From the NCBI RefSeq assembly GCF_019578655.1, contig NC_063257.1, forward strand, positions 28,262,362 to 28,326,361: 64,000 bases of DNA. The letters are read 5' to 3'. The translations under genes and the position numbers were made by a program. The notes under the pieces are model-generated. The model worked only from the letters and a program-made list of their open reading frames with translations, did not search any database and was not told the origin of the DNA. Below, in pieces: positions 33,401 through 47,529 of the stretch (position 1 is its first letter; every line of letters begins with the position of its first letter). The DNA comes from Ricinus communis (Eukaryota > Streptophyta > Magnoliopsida > Malpighiales > Euphorbiaceae).

Positions 33401-36400
33401 TTTTCACAAATTAAACAATTTACCCCTTTTACGAGGCTGTTTTCTCATATTAAAAATTTTATCCGTTCTAAGAGGCTGTTTACTCAGACTCGCAATTACA
33501 ATACTTTTACGGGGTTGTCTTTTTAGATTTGAAAATATACACGTTTTACGGGGTTATTTGCTTATATTGATAAATATACCACTTTTATGGTGTCGTTTTA
33601 TCATATTAAATTATTAGCACTATTATGGAGTTGTCTTCTCAAATTCATAAATATACACATTTTACAGGATTATTTTTGTATATTGACAAATATTCTTCTT
33701 TTACGGGGTTGTTTTCTCATATTATAAAATTAACCCATTTAAGGGGTTGTTTCTCACACTCACAAATATACTAGAATTACGGGATTATTTTCTCCGATTG
33801 ATAAATAACCTCGTATTATGGGGTTGTTTTCTAATATTTATAAATATACCCCTCTTACGGGGTTCTTTTGTCATATTAAAAAATTTACTCATTTTACGAG
33901 GTTGTTTTCTCATACTCGCAATTACATTACCTTTACGGGTTATTTTCTCATATTCATAAATATATACGTTTTATGAGATAATTTTCTTATATTGACAAAT
34001 ATACTATTTTAACGGGGTTATTTTCTCATATTAAATTATTAGCACTATTATAGGGTTGTTTGCTCGGATTCATAAATATACACGTTTTACGGGGTTATTT
34101 TCTTATATCGACAAACATACCCCTTTTACGGGGTTGTTTTCTCATATTGTAAAATTAATCTATTTAAAGGGTTGTTTTCTCATATTCACAAATGTACCAC
34201 AATTACGAGGTTATTTTCTCAGATTCATAAATATCTCCGTATTATAGGATTGTTTTCACATATTAAAAAATTTACCCCTTCCACGAGGCTGTTTTCTCAT
34301 ATTAACAAATTTACCCGTTCTGCGAGGCTGTTTTCTTAGGCTCGCAATTACAGTACTTTTACGGGGTTATTTTCTCAGATTCATAAATATACACGTTTTA
34401 CGGAGTTATTTTCTTATATCGAGAAATATACCCCTTTTACGGGATTGTTTACTCGTATTATAAAATTAACACATTTATGGATTTGTTTTCTCAAACTCAC
34501 AAATATACAAAAATTACGGGGTTATTTTTCCCGATTGATAAATATCCCCGTATTACGGGATTTTTTATCATATTAAAAAATTTATCCCTTCTACAAGACT
34601 ATTTTCTCAAACTCGCAATTACACTATTTTTACGGGGTTATTTTCTTATATTGATAAATATACTATTTTTGCGGGGTTGTTTTCTCATACTAAATTATTA
34701 GTACTATTATGGGGTTGTTTTCTTAAATTTATAAATATACACGTTTTACGTCGTTATTTTCTTATATTGACAGATGCACCTCTTTTACGGGGTTATTTTC
34801 TCATATTATAAAATTAACCCATTTCAGGGGTTGTTTTCTCATACTCACAAACATACCAAAATTACGGGATTGTTTTCTCAAATTAAAAAATTTACCCATT
34901 TTACAAAGTTGTTTTCTCATACTCGCAATTATATTACTTTTACGGGGTTGTTTTTTCAGATTCATAAATATACACATTTTACAAGGTTATTTTCTTATAT
35001 TAACAAATATGCCCCTTTTACGAGGTTGTTTTCTCATATTATAAAATTAACCAATTTAAGGGGTTGTTTCTCATACTCACAAATATATCAAAATTACGGG
35101 GTTATTTTCTCCGATGATAAATATCTCCGTATTACGGGATTGTTCTCTCATATTTCATAAATATACACATTTTACAAGGTTATTTTCTTATATTGCCAAA
35201 TATGTCCCTTTTACGGGGTTATTTTCTCATATTATAAAATTAACCCATTTAAGGGGTTGTTTCTCATACTCACAAATATACCAAAATTACTGGGTTATTT
35301 TCTCCGATTAATAAATATCTCCGTATTACGGGATTGTTTTCTCAGACTCGCAATTACACTAGTTTTACGAGGTTGTTTTCTCAAACTCGCAATTACACTA
35401 GTTTTACGAGGTTGTTTTCTCTGATTCATAAATATACATGTTTTACGGGGTTATTTTCTTATATTGATAAATATAACGCTTTTACGGGGTAGTTGTCTGA
35501 TATTATATTCTTAGCACTATTATGGGGTTCTTTTCTCAAATTCGTAAATAAACATATTTTACGAGGTTATTTTCTTATATCAACAAATATACCCCTTTTA
35601 CGGGGGTTATTTTCTTATATTATAAAATTAACCTAATTAAGAGGTTGTTTCCTCATTCTCACACATATACTACAATTACGGGGTTATTTCCTCAGATTCA
35701 TAAATATCCCCATATTACAGGGTTATTTTCACATATTAAAAAATTTACCCCTTCCACGAGACTGTTTTCTCATATTAATAAATTTACCCGTTCTACAAGG
35801 CTGTTTTCTTAGGCTTGCAATTACAATACTTTTACGGGATTGTTTTCTCAGATTCATAAATATAAAAGTTTTACGGGGTGATTTTCTTGTATTGATAAAT
35901 ATACCACTTTTACGAGGTTGTTTTCTCATACTAAATTATTGACACTATTATGGGGTTGTTTTCTCAAATTCATAAATATACACGTTTTACGGAGTGATTA
36001 TCTTATATCGACAGATATAACCCTTTTACGGAGTTGTTTTCTCATATTATAAAATTAATCCATTTAAGTGGTTGTTTTCTCATACTCACAAATATACCAA
36101 AATTACAAGGTTGTTCTCTCATTATAAAAACTTTACCCCTTCTACGAGGATATTTTCTCAGACTCGCAATTACACTACTTTTATGGGGTTATTTTCTCAG
36201 ATTCATAAACATATACTTTTTACAGGATTATTTTCTTATATTGACAAATATGCCCCTTTTACGAGGTTGTTTTCTCATATTATAAAATTAACCCATTTAA
36301 GGGGTTATTTCTCATATTCACAAATATACTAGAATTACGAGGTTATTTTCTCCGATTGATAAATATCACTGTATGATGGGGTTCTTTTCTCCTATTAAAA

Positions 36401-39400
36401 AATTTACCCCTTCTATGAGACTGTTTTTTCAGACTCGCAATTACACTACTTTTACGGGGTTATTTACTCAAATACATAAATATACACGTTGTACGGGGTT
36501 ATTTTCTTATATTGATAAATGTACTACTTTTACGGGGTTGTTTTCTCATATTATAAAATTAATCCATTTAAGTGGTTGTTTTCTCATACTCACAAATATA
36601 CCAAAATTACGAGGTTGTTCTCTCATTATAAAAAATTTACTCCTTCTACGAGGATATTTTCTCAGACTCGCAATTACACTACTTTTACGGGGTTGTTTTC
36701 TCAGATTCATAAACATATACGCTTTACAGGGTTATTTTCTTATATTGACAAATATGTCCCTTTTACGAGGTTGTTTTCTCATATTATAAAATTAACCTAT
36801 TTAAGGGGTTGTTTCTCATATTCACAAATATACTAGAATTACGGGGTTATTTTCTCTGATTGATAAATATCACTGTATTATGGGGTTCTTTTCTCATATT
36901 AAAAAATTTACCCCTTCTATGAGACTGTTTTCTCAGACTCACAATTACACTACTTTTACGGGGTTATTTACTCAGATACATAAATATACACGTTGTACAG
37001 GGTTATTTTCTTATATTGATAAATTTACCACTTTTACGGGGTTGTTTTCTCATATTAAATTATTAGTACTATTATAGGGTTCTTTTCTCACATTTATAAA
37101 TATACACGCTTTACGGGGTTATTTTCTTATATTCATAAATATACACGTTTTACGAGGTTATTTTCTTATATTGATAAATATAACACTTTCACGGGTTTGT
37201 TTTCTCATATAAAATTATTAGCACTATTATAGGGTTGTTTTCTCAAATTCATAAATATACACGTTTTATGGGGTTATTTTCTTATATCGGTAAATATACC
37301 CCTTTTACGGGATTATTTTCTCATATTATAAAATTAACCCATTTAAGGGTTGTTTTCTCATACTCATAAATATACCACAATTACTGGGTTATTTCTTCAG
37401 ATTCATAAATATCCCTATATTACGGGGTTGTTTTCACATACTAAAAAATCTAGCCCATCCACGAGGCTCTTTTCTCATATTAAAAAATTTAGCCATTCTA
37501 CGAGACTATTTTCTTAGACTAGCAATTACACTACTTTTGAGGCGTTGTTTTCTCAGATTCATAAATATACACGTTTTACGGGATCGTTTTCTCATATTAA
37601 ATTATTAGCACTAATATGGGTTGTTTTCTCAAATTGATAAATACACACGTTTTACAAGGTTATTTTCTTATATCGACAAATACACCCCTTATACGAGGTT
37701 GATTTCTCATATTATAAAATTAATCCATTTAAGGAGTTGTTTTCTCATACTCACAAATTTACCATAATTAAGGGGTTGTTTTCTCATACTCACAAATTTC
37801 CTCAGATTCATAATATCCCCGTATTATGGGGTTGTTTTTACATATTAAAAAATTTAGCCCTTCTATGAGGCTGTTTTCTCATATTAAAAAATTTGCCTGT
37901 TCTACAAGATTGTTTTCTTAGACTCGCAATTACACTACTTTTACGGGGTTGTTTTTCCAAATTCATAAATACACATGTTTTAGGGGGTTATTTTCTTATA
38001 TTGACAAATATACCACTTTTACGGGATTGCTTTCTCATATTATAAAATTAACCCATTTAAGAGTTTTTTTCTCATACACACAAATATACCAAAATTACAG
38101 GGTTATTTTATCTAATTGATAATTATCCTCGTATTACGGGGTTGTTTTCTAATATTTATAAATACACTCCTCTAACGGGGTTGTTATCTCATATTAAAAA
38201 ATTTACCCATTCTACGAGGCTGTTTTCTCAGACTCGTAATTACACTACTTTTACATGGATATTTTCTTATATTCATAAATATACACGTTTTATAAGGTTA
38301 TTTTCTTATATTAAGAAATATACCACTTTTACGTGGTCGTTTTCTCATGTTAAATTATTAGCACTATTATTGGGTTGTTTTCTCAAATTCATAAATATAC
38401 ACATTTTACGGAGTCTTTTTCTTATATCGACAAATATACCCCTTCTACGGGGTTGTTTACACATATTATAAAATTAATCCATTTATGGAGTTCTTTTCTC
38501 ATACTCACAAATACATCAAAATTATGGGGTTATTTTCTCCGATTGATAAATATCCCCGTATTACGGGTTTGTTTCTCATATTAAAAACTTTGCAACTTGT
38601 ACGAGGTTGTTTTCTCATACTCGCAATTACACTACTTTTACAGGGTTGTTTTCTCGAATTCATAAATATACAAGTTTTATGGGGTTGTTTTCTTATATCG
38701 ATAAATATACTATTATTACGGGGTCGTTTTCTCATACTAAATTATTAACACTATTATGATATTGTTTTCTCATATTCATAAATATAAATGTTTTACGGGG
38801 TTACTTTCTTATATCGACAAACATACCCTTTTTACGGGATTGTTTTCTCATATTACATAATTAACCCATATAAGTGGTTATTTTCTCATACTCACAAATA
38901 TACCAAATTCCGGGGTTATTTCTTCAGATTCATAAATATCCTCGTATTACGGGGTTGTTTTCACATATTAAAAAAATTAAACCTTCCACGAGGTTGTTTT
39001 CTTATATTAAAAAGTTTACCCGTTCTACGAGGCTATTCTCTTAGACTTGCAATTACACTACTTTTTTACGAGGTTATTTTGTTATATCGACAAATATACC
39101 CCTTATACAGGGTTGTTTTCTCATATTATAAAATTAACCCATTTAAGGGGTTGTTTTCTCATACTCATAAATATACCATAAATATGGGAATATTTCTTTT
39201 GATTCATAAATATCCACGTATTATGGGGTTGTTTTCACATATTAAAAAATTTAGCCCTTCTACGAGGCTGTTTTCTCATATTAAAAAAAATTATCTGTTC
39301 TACGAGGTTGTTCTATCATACTCCAAATTACACTACTTTTATGGGGTGTTTTCTTAAATTCATAAATATACACATTTTTCGTATATTGACAAATATGCCC

Positions 39401-40374
39401 CTTTTATGGGGTTGTTTTCTCATAGTATAAAATTAACCCATTTAAGGGGTTGTTTCTAATACTAAAAAATATACCAAAATAACGGGGTTATTTCTTTAGA
39501 TTCATGAATATCCCTGTATTACGGGGTTATTTTCATATATTAAAAAATTTGCCCCTTCTACAAGACTATTTTCTCATATAGAAAGATTTACACGTTCTAC
39601 AAGGTTGTTTTTTGAGACTTCCAATTACACAACATTTATGGGGTTATTTTCCGAGATTCATAAATACACATGTTTCAGGGAGTTATTTTCTTATATTGAC
39701 AAATATACCACTTTTACGGGGTTGTTTTCTCATATTATGAAATTAACCATTTAAGGGGTTGTTTTCTTATACACACAAAAATACCAAAATTGCGGGGTTA
39801 TTTTGTCCGATTGATAAGTATCCTCGTATTACGGGGTTATTTTCTAATATTTATAAATATACCCCTCTAACGGGGTTGTTATCTCATATTAAAAAATTTA
39901 CCCCTTTTATGCGGCTATTTTCTCAGACTCGCAATTAAACTACTTTTATGGGGATATTTTCTCATATTCATAAATATTCACGTTTTACGGAGTTATTTTC
40001 TTATATTAATAAATATACCACTTTTACGGGGTTGTTCTCTCATATTAAATTATTAACACTATTATAGGGTTGTTTTCTCAAATTCATAAATATACATATT
40101 TTACGAGGTTATTTTATTATATCGACAAAATATACCCCTTTTACGGGGTTGTTTTCTCATATTATAAAATTAACCCATTTAAGGGGTGGTTTTCTCATAC
40201 TCATAAATATACCAAAATTACGGGGTTATTTTCTCCGATTGATAAATAACCTCGCATTACGGTGTTGTTTTATAATATTTATAAATATACCCCTCTTATG
40301 GGACTGTTCTCTCATATTAAAAAATTTACCCCTTCTACGAGGCTGTTTTATCAGACTCGCAATTACACTACTTT
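30423..40374 (+). repeat. 39-bp satellite array, block 1 (~9.95 kb)
   Basis: Subunits of 38-39 bp start with GGGGTTGTTTTCTC or a close variant and end in TTTTAC or a similar box. About ten types recur in a fixed order, named here by their centres: A 'ATAAAATTAACCCATTTAA' (38 bp), B 'CTCACAAATATACCAAAATTAC', C 'GATTGATAAATATCCCCGTATT', D 'TTAAAAAATTTACCCCTTCTAC' (sometimes twice), E 'GACTCGCAATTACACTAC', F 'GATTCATAAATATACACG', G 'TTGATAAATATACCAC', H 'AAATTATTAGCACTATTAT' (38 bp), I (like F), J 'ATCGACAAATATACCCC'. Unit starts at 30,423 and 30,851 give 428 bp for 11 subunits; 30,851 to 31,123 is a 7-subunit variant. Because 39 bp is 13 codons, many spurious 13-residue-repeat frames appear. 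Confidence 0.95.
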
Positions 40375-40395
40375 TGTCACGACCCACTCTGTGGA

Positions 40396-42705
40396 TGTAA
40401 CACCCCCATTACATGCTAACCAATAGACATTAGCCAGAAAACATACAAGCGTCGTAGACTATATACTACATGTAGATAGGTCAATATGCAGATTGTTAAG
40501 AATCAAGACACAAGGTTATTAACATATAAACATATGATTATACTTAAACATCATTTAACAAGTATTCAAAACATCTTCTTATGCCTTACAAGGCACACTT
40601 CTATATACATCACATAACTGCATACAAAATGCATCAGGAGGAGACTCCACAAAACTAGCCCAACTGATGTAATCGCTAAAAGCTAGACTTGACACGACCA
40701 ACGGATGCACTACTATTTACAAACCTGAAAAGAAAAATTTTGGAGAGGGGTGAGCCTCCAGCTCAGTAAATAAATAATCAACATAATCTATATCACATAC
40801 ACTTAATACAATTTCCACCCAATCACATAACTTACCATGATTCATAGTTTAGGTATAAATTCATACCATTCTACTCAATTCATTACAACCATCATAGAAG
40901 AAATACAATTCAACAATTATGGTTAGTTCTCACGGCTTGTGGATCCCCTTTAATGTGTTGCTCCGCCTCATCCTCACCTATCGTACACGTAAGCTGCTCC
41001 GCCTCATCCTCACATTATACACTTTTATAGTCTCTCTAGGCTTTAGCCTCCCAACGCTTTATATATATATATATATTTTTCACAGGGGAATCCACCATTC
41101 ACATGCACATATGAACTTAACATCACAATTCAATCATTTCACTTATATCATAATCAAGCAATAACAATTATTCCACTCAACACCAATCATTTCCATCTCA
41201 TTCATTCAAACATAAACAATATTAAGCAAACGCAACCATTCGCGGAACATTTGATTAAATATATGAGCATAGCAAATATTAACTATTTACTTACTCAAAA
41301 TACACTTATTCCTTCAGCATATAAGAACCTCCTTTCTCCACAACTTCCTTTCCAGGACTTTGAGTACCTGTTAACACATTCATCAATTCACATTTCATGC
41401 ATATTCCAAATATTCATGTAAATGCTAGTTCTAATGCATTACAAGATCATCCCCTCTCTAATTCATAGGTCTAACTCTTCCTCTAAGACTCTCAATTACT
41501 GTTTTAATATCATATAAATATTTTCCATCTAGTTATATACCAATTTAACTCAAATTAACATCAAATAAATTGCATAAAACTAATCTCCAACATCTCTGTT
41601 TTCTAGACAGAATTTAGTACCAAGGTATATTTATTTCTGGGCAAAATTGGCTTAATACAAAAATCTCATATTAAATAGACATATCCTCTATGCGTCTAGT
41701 TTCATCTCCAAAAAGAATTACTCAATTCCGACTTCTATAGATTTAATTATCTTCAAATTACTGAGCAAGGGTCATACGGCTAGTTGTACCCGAGTAGAAA
41801 TCTGTTTGCTCAATTTAAACAACCAGAACGGCAAAAATAGCGAAATCACAAAACTACAAAATTATAGAGGACTCTTCAAAATTTCCATAGACACCAATTA
41901 AGCTTAATTTGGACTCATATAACTCATGTTATGCCTAAAATACAGAACATCAAGGTTGCTGGAATTTTGACAGTTTTCTATCTTGACATACTTAAACTTA
42001 AATCAAGCTTAATCTCTATGCAATCATTCAATACTCTAATAATTCATGATAATCAGACCTTTAATTAATCAATGAGAGCATCAGATGAAGTTTCTCCAAT
42101 TTGTTATCAAGAACCCTAATGACAAATTAATAACACTCAAGTAACAACTTACCAATTTCAGCTTTTGGGTTGCTAATATGCTTAAATCCTTTAGCTTTAG
42201 CTTGGCTCCTTCAATAGTTGGCAAAATCCTATCTTAATTTTAAGTTTTTCTAGGTATTCCACTCCTCTTTCTTATTCCAAATTTTATGTTTTTTGGCCAT
42301 GTACGAATTTTAGAGAAATGAAGAGGTAAAATGAGCTTGCTCATGGTTCCAATTTCCAAGATTCATCTCTCAATGCCACCACCTACTTAAACTAGTTTTA
42401 TCATCCTAAATTAATTCTTACTAACTATATATAGGTACTAACTTTTAATTGTATCTTTTAAGTCCAATCTATTTACCCAACCTTCAACTATTGGTTCAAT
42501 TAAGTCTTAAGGCTTAATACACATAACCTAAGTACTTAATCAACTTATCTAAATTAATAATCTAATATCATGCTTCTTATTCTCTACTTATAATTAATAT
42601 ATATTTGTTCTGATAAAATAAAAATATTATTGATATACCATCATATGCCCAATGATTAAATGTAAATGCACATAACATGGATGATGAGAAAATGCAAAGG
42701 CTATA
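40396..42705 (-). repeat. R9 3' LTR
   Basis: It starts TGTAACACCCCCATTAC; the inner end is at about 42,705 next to the PPT, where the terminus is slightly changed (CTATA instead of TTACA). It differs from the 5' LTR at roughly 45-50 of 2,310 positions by eye, mostly transitions. Contains a TA microsatellite near 41,060. Confidence 0.9.
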
Positions 42706-42720
42706 ACTCTCCCTTCCTTA
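42706..42720 (-). other. R9 polypurine tract
   Basis: On the minus strand AAGGAAGGGAGAGT lies directly before the 3' LTR. Confidence 0.8.
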
Positions 42721-42727
42721 AGAAATT

Positions 42728-44183
42728 TCATCCCCGAAATTTTAACAACTCACCAACATTACAATGGAATAGATGCGGATACTTCTGTCTCATATGCTCT
42801 TCCACTTCCCAAGTTGCTTCTCTTGGTGAATGATGACTCCACTTAATTTTGACCATAGGAATGTCTTTATTTCTCAATTTCTTAACCCTTCGATCAAGAA
42901 TTTCTATCGGTTCTTCCACATATGTCAACTTTTCTGTGATTTCTATCTCTGGCTCTAGAATGATATGACTAGGATCTGATCTATATCGCCTCAACATAGA
43001 AACGTGAAAAACATCATGAATAGAAGACAACTCTATAGGTAATGCTAACCTATAAGCCAATGGTCCAACTCTTTCAATAATTTTATAAGGTCCTACATAC
43101 CTCGGACTCAATTTCCCTTGTTTACCAAACCTTAATATTCCTTTCCATGGTGATACCCGCAAGAAAACTTTATCACCCACAATATATTCCATTTCCCTTC
43201 GATGCAAATCAACATAACTCTTTTATCTGTCCTGTGCTACTTTCAAATTCTTTTTAACTATCTCTATTTTATCCACCGTTTCTTGTACCAATTCGGACCT
43301 TCAAGTCGTCTTAAACCTTCAACATCCCAAAGATAATCGGACTTCTACATTTCCTCCCATACAAAGCTTCATAAGGAGCCATACCGATACTAGAATGAAA
43401 ACTGTTGTTATACGCAAATTCCATCTGTGGTATGTAATCATCCCAGTTACCCTTGAACTCAAGTGTGCAAGCCCTCATCATATCTTCTAATGTCTGAATA
43501 GTTCTTTCTGATTGCCCATCCGTTTGAGGGATGAAAAGTCAGACCGAAATGAAGCTTAGTACCATATGCTTTCTGCAAACTCTCCCAGAAATGAGAAGTA
43601 AATCTGGGATCCCTATCTGATACAATAGATATTGGCACACCATGCAATCTAACAATCTCAGAAATATACAATTCAACAAGTTTATCAAGTGAATCCGCTT
43701 GTTTGCTGTAAGAAATGAGCACATTTAGTAAGTCGATCAACAATTACCCAAATAGCATCATGCTTGTTAAATGTACGCGGTAATCCCATAACAAAATCCA
43801 TAGTAATCTTATCCCACTTCCACACAGGTATAGATAAAGAATGAAGTTTACCTGCAGGTGCCTGGTGCTCTCCTTTCACTTCGACATGTCAAACACTTAC
43901 TCACAAATTCTGCCACATCCTTCTTCATTGTCGGCCACCAATAATAAGGCTTCAAATTTTTGTACATTTTGGTACTTCCAGGATGCATTGCATAAGGTGC
44001 ATAGTGCGCTTCATGCATGATTTCCTTTCTCAAATCCCCTACATCAGGTACACATACACGATTTCTATTCAATAACACACCATCATCTTTCAACACAAAT
44101 TGTGTATTCTTTCCTTCTTGTACTCTACCCTTCATCCTTTGCAAATAAGAATCTTCACCGTGTGTCTTTAATTTTATCTCCAA
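42728..44183 (-). pseudogene. R9 integrase with GPY/F module and chromodomain
   Basis: From 44,183 the H..H..C..C finger ([25 protein letters not shown]) is visible. The catalytic core has its first aspartate in [12 protein letters not shown] and [12 protein letters not shown] (about 43,790-43,700) and its second in SIVSDRDPRFTSHFW (about 43,630). The glutamate region near 43,350-43,500 is disrupted. From 43,207 a 159-codon frame holds [18 protein letters not shown] (GPY/F module), [12 protein letters not shown], and a C-terminal chromodomain ([20 protein letters not shown], ending MRQKYPHLF). Chromodomains of this group are thought to guide integration to heterochromatin. At least three frame breaks are present. 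Confidence 0.88.
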
Positions 44184-45923
44184 TCAAAGGCTTTACTTGT
44201 AATGTGGCTAACAGATCATCGTCATAAACATAAAACTTCACATCCATAGCTCTAAGTGCAACTAAATATTCCACATTGTAACAAATCATACTTGAAAAAT
44301 TTTCCACTGACTTCCTACTTAAAGCATCAAAGAACAACATTTGCTTTCCAGGATGATAATCAATAGTGCAATCATAATCCTTCGGAAGCTCAATCCATCT
44401 TCGTTGTCTCGGATTCAACTCTTTTGCGTAGGGATATATTTCAAACTCTTATGATCAGAATATCCGAAATGTCTCCCCGTATAAATAATGTCGCCATATC
44501 TTCAATGCATGTACAATAGCTCGCTAATTCAAGATCATGTGTAGGATAATTCAGCTCATGAGGTCGCGAATTGTCTTGAAGCATATGCTATAACCTTCCC
44601 ATGCTGCATTAAGACACATCCAAGTCCTTGCCTAGAAGCATCGATATACAACATAACCTCTATTTCGGATGGCAATGCAAGTATCGGTGTAGTAGTAAGC
44701 CTTTTCTTCAACTCTTGAAAATTTTGATCACACAACTCCGCCCACCGGAATGGCACATTCTTCTTTAACAAAGTCATAGAGGCTTAGCAATAACCGAAAA
44801 ATCTTTTACAAATCTTCTATAATAGCCAGCCTAACCCAAGAAAACTTGAACTTCAGAAACATTTCTAGGCGGTTCCCATTCAATAATTGCTTTAATCTTT
44901 GATGAATCTGGTTGCACTCCATGTTTAGAAATAATATGCCCTAAGAATGCAATTTCCTCCATCCAAAACTCGCATTTGTTGAATTTTGCATACAACTATT
45001 TTTCCCTCAAAATCATGAAACAATTCTCTAGTGTTGTTCATGCTCTTCTAGGCTTCTAGAGTAAATCGGAATATCATCAATGAACACAATAACAAAGTGA
45101 TCTAAATATGGTCGGAAAGTCTTGTTCATCGTTGACATAAAAGGCAGGGAGCATTTGTTAACCCAAATGGCATCACAATAAATTCATAATGCCCATACCT
45201 TGTTCTGAATGTTGTCTTGGCAATAGATTTCTCTTCAACCCGGAGTTGCCAATAACCTAATCTAAAATCAATTTTAGAGAACACAGTTGCACCTTTTAAC
45301 TGATCAAGCAAATCATCAATTCTCGGCAATGGATATTTATTCTTCAACGTAATCCTATTCAATTGCCTATAATCAATACATAATCGCATACTACCATCCT
45401 TTTCTTCACAAATGAATCGGTGCTCCCAAGGTGAAGTACTTGGCCTGATGAAACCTTTATCAAGTAACTCTTCTAATTGCTTCTTTAATTCTTTCAATTC
45501 CAATGGAGCCATTCGCATGGTGCAATGGAAATAGGTGCGACTGTGGATGATGTCAATCTCAAAATCAACCTCTCGATTTGGTGGCAAACCGTGCAAATCA
45601 TCTAAGAATATGTTACGAAATTCTCCGACCACCGAAATGTCTAATACCCCTGGACTGACCTTAGTAGTATCTATAAAACTAATTAGATATGCTTCACATC
45701 CATTTTTAATTAATCGACACGCAGTCATCACTGAAATCAAACAATTAGGAATTGTATTCCTTTCACCCACCATTACTATTTTCATTTCTCCTTGTATTTC
45801 CATAGCCACTTCCTTCGTTTTTACAATCAACAATAGCATGATTTCTTGACAACCAATCCATCCCCAAAATAACATCAAACTTTCTAAGATTAATAACAAC
45901 CAAATCCGCATGTAGTTTGACAC
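44184..45923 (-). pseudogene. R9 reverse transcriptase and RNase H remnant
   Basis: The frame at 45,923-45,126 contains the pre-RT segment, [69 protein letters not shown] and [10 protein letters not shown]. The YxDD box appears as FIDD at 45,074-45,085 followed by IPIYS. A broken connection follows (stops and frameshifts, 44,780-45,060). RNase H has MLYIDASRQGLGCVLMQHGK (about 44,660), and after another break ELPKDYDCTIDYHPGK and DALSRK (44,300-44,390). Confidence 0.88.
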
Positions 45924-46126
45924 TATCTACTACTACAGGACATGATCTCACTATCGTGATTTACCGTGATAATACCCCCGGCAGGCATAGATACATATAT
46001 ATCATAACCTAATGCCTCTATATTAGCATGAACATGCGATGCAAAATCATGTGATATGAATGAACATGTGGATCCAGGGATCAATAAGAACATGTGCATC
46101 GGAATCATGAATAGAAAGTATACCAA
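45763..46126 (-). pseudogene. R9 aspartic protease remnant
   Basis: The active-site region reads VLIDP in one frame and IPGSTCSFIS in the next, i.e. the D-[ST]-G-type segment is split by a frameshift near 46,080. The flap and C-terminal segments follow ([31 protein letters not shown] at about 45,860). Confidence 0.78.
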
Positions 46127-46334
46127 GAATAATTTCGGGTGCTACAAATGCTTCATTTCTAGTAGTAGCAAATACTCTAGCTTGTTCTTGTGGTTGACCA
46201 ATCTGTTCGATGGTGTTGCTGAAATAGTTAAACCTCCTCTCGCCACCTCTTCTTCCCGCCTCGCTCGAACCAATCGGAATATTTTCACCAACACTACTCC
46301 GACCCACCGTATAAGATTCTCCAAGCATTATTTC

Positions 46335-47411
46335 TTCTCATAGGACAATCTCTAGAATAATGTCCCGGCCTACTACAAGTAAAACATACTACCGGTCTAG
46401 GTCCCTAACATTCTCCAAGATGTCTCCTGTTGCACGTAGGACAAACAGGAGCAAACCCCACCGGGTCAAACTTGTCCTCCCTCAAACTGGATGAATTGTA
46501 TCCACCTCTACTATAAGGTACTGTGGAGGATCTACTAGACTGACCAAACCCTCGTCCACGATAACTACTCCTTTGTGAATTAGAGCCTCTGAACGAAGAA
46601 ATACTAGTCTGTCTTGGAAGATTACTATAAGTACCAATGATCTTCTTCTTTTAGCTTCCATAGTATTCCTTTCAAATGATGTTTCTTGACTCTCAAAGCG
46701 GCTTCAATTGAGGCATTGTAATTCTGAGGTTTCACTGCCATTTTCTCACGAATGTCAAGCCTCAAACCCATCTCAAATTTCTTCCTTGTCAGTTCTTCAG
46801 TGGCTATTTCTTCTGGTGCATACTTAGATAATCTCACAAATTGAACTTCATACTCTGCAACTGGCATATCATTCGCTTCAAATCAAGAAATTCAAGCTTC
46901 TTTCTGTCTCTATAAATTTCTGGAGTATACTTCTCAGCAAATTCTCTCAAGAAATCATTCCAAGTCAAAGTCATTGGTCGATCTTTGCTTCTTAAAACTG
47001 TTTCCCACCAATCAAGTGCATCTTTTTCTATTAAAGACACTGCATATAGAAGCCTTTGTCCTAATGTGCAATTAAATCTGTCCAACACTCTTCCGATTTC
47101 AGAACCATTCCTCGTGCCCGGAAGGATCGAGTACCGAAAACATTAGCACCTTGTTTCCTAACCCTTTCATAATTTTTATCTATCATAGCCTCTTGTTGTT
47201 GAGTCTGAGGTGCCGGTGCTTGTTGTCGAGCTACCCGTTGCATCAAAAAATCCATAAACTGTTCCATAACATTTTGCACATTCAATTGTGCAGCATTTTC
47301 AGAATGTAGCTCATGCTCATCATGTTGATCATGTTCAGATGCATTTTCATGACCATGCACAGACTCTAATGACTTATCTGGGCCAGTTGCGTGTTCTCCT
47401 TGTCTCTCCAT
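46335..47411 (-). pseudogene. R9 gag remnant with zinc knuckle
   Basis: It starts MERQGEHATGPDK (47,411) with a His/Glu-rich N-terminus. The capsid region is in two further frames: LYAVSLIEKDALDWWETVL and LREFAEKYTPE (47,088-46,834), then PVAEYEVQFVRLSKYAPE (46,867-46,625). Two cysteine motifs follow near 46,445-46,340: CPTCNRRHLGEC and the CCHC knuckle CFTCSRPGHYSRDC, separated by a TAG. At least three frame breaks. Confidence 0.85.
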
Positions 47412-47510
47412 CTATATATATGAAATGCAAATACTCAGTCAAGTTCAAAGAACATATGTCATATGCTTAATGATGTGCAACATGAATCTACTCCCAATGA
47501 ATCTAATCCC

Positions 47511-47523
47511 TGCTCTGATACCA
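47511..47523 (-). other. R9 primer-binding site (tRNA-Met type)
   Basis: On the minus strand TGGTATCAGAGCA lies six bases inside the 5' LTR edge. Confidence 0.9.
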
Positions 47524-47529
47524 CTAAAA

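Noticed and set aside
30427..40400. Dozens of 60-190-aa frames with 13-residue repeats (and the same at 52,739-57,191 and 62,461-63,644)
   Set aside because: They follow from a 39-bp satellite period (13 codons), occur in several overlapping frames and have no start or regulatory context. They are not genes.
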